A stretch of DNA of 12,982 nucleotides, from NCBI GenBank assembly GCA_041569895.1, contig JBFFXF010000214.1:1-12982 (forward strand), written 5' to 3'. The stretch is from JBFFXF01 sp041569895 (GTDB lineage: Bacteria > Planctomycetota > UBA8108 > JACQVS01). Below the pieces are notes generated by a model that saw only the letters and a program-made list of their open reading frames with translations, did no database searches and was not told where the DNA came from. Within the stretch, counting starts at the first letter, position 1. Each line of letters begins with the position of its first letter. The translations under genes and the position numbers were made by a program. Below, one piece after another: positions 11,590 to 12,982 of the stretch.

Positions 11590-12982
11590 ATGATCAGTCG
11601 AGTCGCACTCGTGACAGTGTTCCTCCTCGGCGCCGGCCAGCCGGCCGTGTCCGGCGACGTGCACCGCTTCGGCGCGGTGGGCGATGGGACGGCCGACGAC
11701 ACCGCCGCGATCCAGCGGGCTGTCGACTCGAAGGCCGGTCGCATCGTCCTGCCGCGGGGGGTGTATCGGCTCACCAGGCCGGTTGTCGTCGATCTCGATG
11801 CCGTCGGGTACACGTCGATCGAGGGCGGCGGGGTGGCGCGGGTGGTGATGGCGGGCGCGGGTCCGGCGTTCCGGTTCGTCGGCACGCACTTCAGGTCGGC
11901 GGATCCCGGCGGGTTCACCGACGCGGTATGGGATCGGCAGCGGATGCCGCTGGTCGACGGGCTGGCGATCGTGGGCGCGCACGCCGAGGCGGTGGGCATC
12001 GAGGCGATCGGCACCATGCAGTTGACGATCACGCGCACGCACGTGCGCGGCGCGCTGCACGGCATCCGGCTGGCGGGCAACAATCGCAACGTCGTCATCA
12101 CCGACTGCCACATCTACGAGAATCGCGGTGTCGGGATCTACTACGACGACGTCAACCTGCACCAGTCGAACATCACCGGCTGCCACATCAGCTACAACGC
12201 CGGCGGTGGCGTCGTGTCGCGCGCCGGCAACGTCCGCAACATCCACATCACCGGCTGCGACATCGAGAGCAACATGTCGCCCGACACCGCTCCCACGGCC
12301 AACGTGCTGATCGACAGCCGCTTCAGCCGATTCGGCACCGGCGAGGTCGCCATCACGGGCTGCACCATCCAGCACAACGACAACTCGCCCGGCTCGGCGA
12401 ACATCCGCGTCCTCGGACAGAGCGGCGGCGTTCGTGGGCCGTGGCCGACGCGCGAGGGACACGTGACCATCACCGGCAACGTGCTCAGCGACGTCAAGGT
12501 CAACGTCCACCTGCGCGGCTGCCGCGGCGCGGTGCTCGCGGGCAACACCATGTGGCAGGGCTACGAGCAGAACATCCTGATCGAGAGCTGCACCGCGGTG
12601 GTCGTCGGCGCCAACGTGCTCGATCGCAATCCGAGGTACGAGCGCGTCGGCCGCGCCCGTCCACGGAACGCCGTCGTCATCCGGGACAGCGAGGACTGCA
12701 CAATCACCGGGCTCCACCTCTCGGGAGTCAGCCCGGGGCCCGGGCTCCATGTGTCACGGTCGCGGCGCGTCGCCATCACCGGGTGCAGCATCCTCGACTG
12801 CGACGACGCGGGAGTGCGACTCGACGAGGTGGCCGCGAGCCGCGTTACTGGCTGCGTCATCCGGAACGACCGGCCGGACGCGCGGTCGACGCCCCTGATC
12901 GTCACCGGGACCGGTGAGCTTGGAAACTTCATCACCGACAACCTGATCGTCGGACAGCCGGAGATCGCGGCGGGCGCCGGCA
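11590..12982 (+). CDS. Secreted right-handed parallel beta-helix protein (pectate lyase superfamily-like), 3' partial
   Basis: 464 residues are visible; the frame is open to the window edge, so the C-terminus is missing. Residues 1-22 look like a signal peptide (VALVTVFLLGAGQPAVSG). Then comes the hallmark HRFGAVGDGTADDTAAIQ (about 25-42) of the pectate-lyase-3/polygalacturonase-like N-terminal region, and from about residue 120 onward a series of rungs of roughly 20-35 residues built on 'xITGCxIxxN' (for example VITDCHIYEN, NITGCHISYN, HITGCDIESN, AITGCTIQHN, AITGCSILDC, RVTGCVIRND). Such proteins are polysaccharide lyases, hydrolases, epimerases or non-catalytic surface proteins. I cannot identify a catalytic set, so carbohydrate binding or degradation outside the cytoplasm is the cautious reading. 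The Shine-Dalgarno GGGAG, 7 bases upstream, fixes the start. Confidence 0.9.
   Translation, partial: MISRVALVTVFLLGAGQPAVSGDVHRFGAVGDGTADDTAAIQRAVDSKAGRIVLPRGVYRLTRPVVVDLDAVGYTSIEGGGVARVVMAGAGPAFRFVGTHFRSADPGGFTDAVWDRQRMPLVDGLAIVGAHAEAVGIEAIGTMQLTITRTHVRGALHGIRLAGNNRNVVITDCHIYENRGVGIYYDDVNLHQSNITGCHISYNAGGGVVSRAGNVRNIHITGCDIESNMSPDTAPTANVLIDSRFSRFGTGEVAITGCTIQHNDNSPGSANIRVLGQSGGVRGPWPTREGHVTITGNVLSDVKVNVHLRGCRGAVLAGNTMWQGYEQNILIESCTAVVVGANVLDRNPRYERVGRARPRNAVVIRDSEDCTITGLHLSGVSPGPGLHVSRSRRVAITGCSILDCDDAGVRLDEVAASRVTGCVIRNDRPDARSTPLIVTGTGELGNFITDNLIVGQPEIAAGAG

Noticed and set aside
11395..12750. Minus-strand open frame opposite the beta-helix gene
   Set aside because: It lacks protein-like features and is antisense to a gene with a signal peptide, a FGAVGDG motif and regular ITGC rungs.

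Overview
The window is GC-rich bacterial chromosomal DNA. The best guess is a member of the Planctomycetota or a neighbouring deep-branching Gram-negative phylum. The reasons are a small FlgM-type anti-sigma factor with an N-terminus that I associate from memory with planctomycetes (MEINGPGSVQGP...), very long secreted or anchored proteins (TPR plus metallopeptidase-like, carboxypeptidase-regulatory-like arrays, right-handed beta-helix), an enlarged RNase HII-like protein, and long intergenic regions filled with simple-sequence mosaics. This placement is inference; there is no rRNA or tRNA in the window to confirm it.

Layout. From 167 to 8288 everything reads on the minus strand: a STAS-domain protein (167-682), a FlgM-like anti-sigma-28 factor (798-1067), a 632-base non-coding region containing the first repeat mosaic (1068-1699), a membrane-anchored protein with about eleven carboxypeptidase-regulatory-like/Ig-like units (1700-4993), a 331-base gap, and a large exported TPR protein with a central HEFAH metallopeptidase-like domain (5325-8288). 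A divergent intergenic region (8289-8504) carries a TATAAT element for the TPR gene. On the plus strand follow an RNase HII-like gene (8505-9461), the second repeat mosaic (9462-9724), a PilZ-domain gene (9878-10276) and a small predicted lipoprotein gene (10317-10922). A small orphan gene of unknown function lies on the minus strand (10949-11209). The third repeat mosaic fills the divergent gap to the last gene, a secreted beta-helix protein that starts at 11590 and runs off the right end of the window.

How it fits together. FlgM, a sigma-28-like promoter motif upstream of it, a STAS-domain protein and a PilZ protein suggest motility and signalling functions, but the genes are dispersed and do not form a recognisable flagellar operon. 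The three largest proteins are exported or surface-associated and not obviously linked to each other. The most unusual feature is the set of three intergenic mosaics (about 1368-1669, 9463-9724, 11261-11578). They are built from the same short-repeat vocabularies (GTYCCC/GGKCCC hexamers, AGACAG/AGAGATC runs, CCGATT/CCGACT hexamers, GTCCTC triplets) arranged in different orders and orientations. The third directly abuts the Shine-Dalgarno of the beta-helix gene. I found no tRNA, rRNA, CRISPR array, transposase or integrase.
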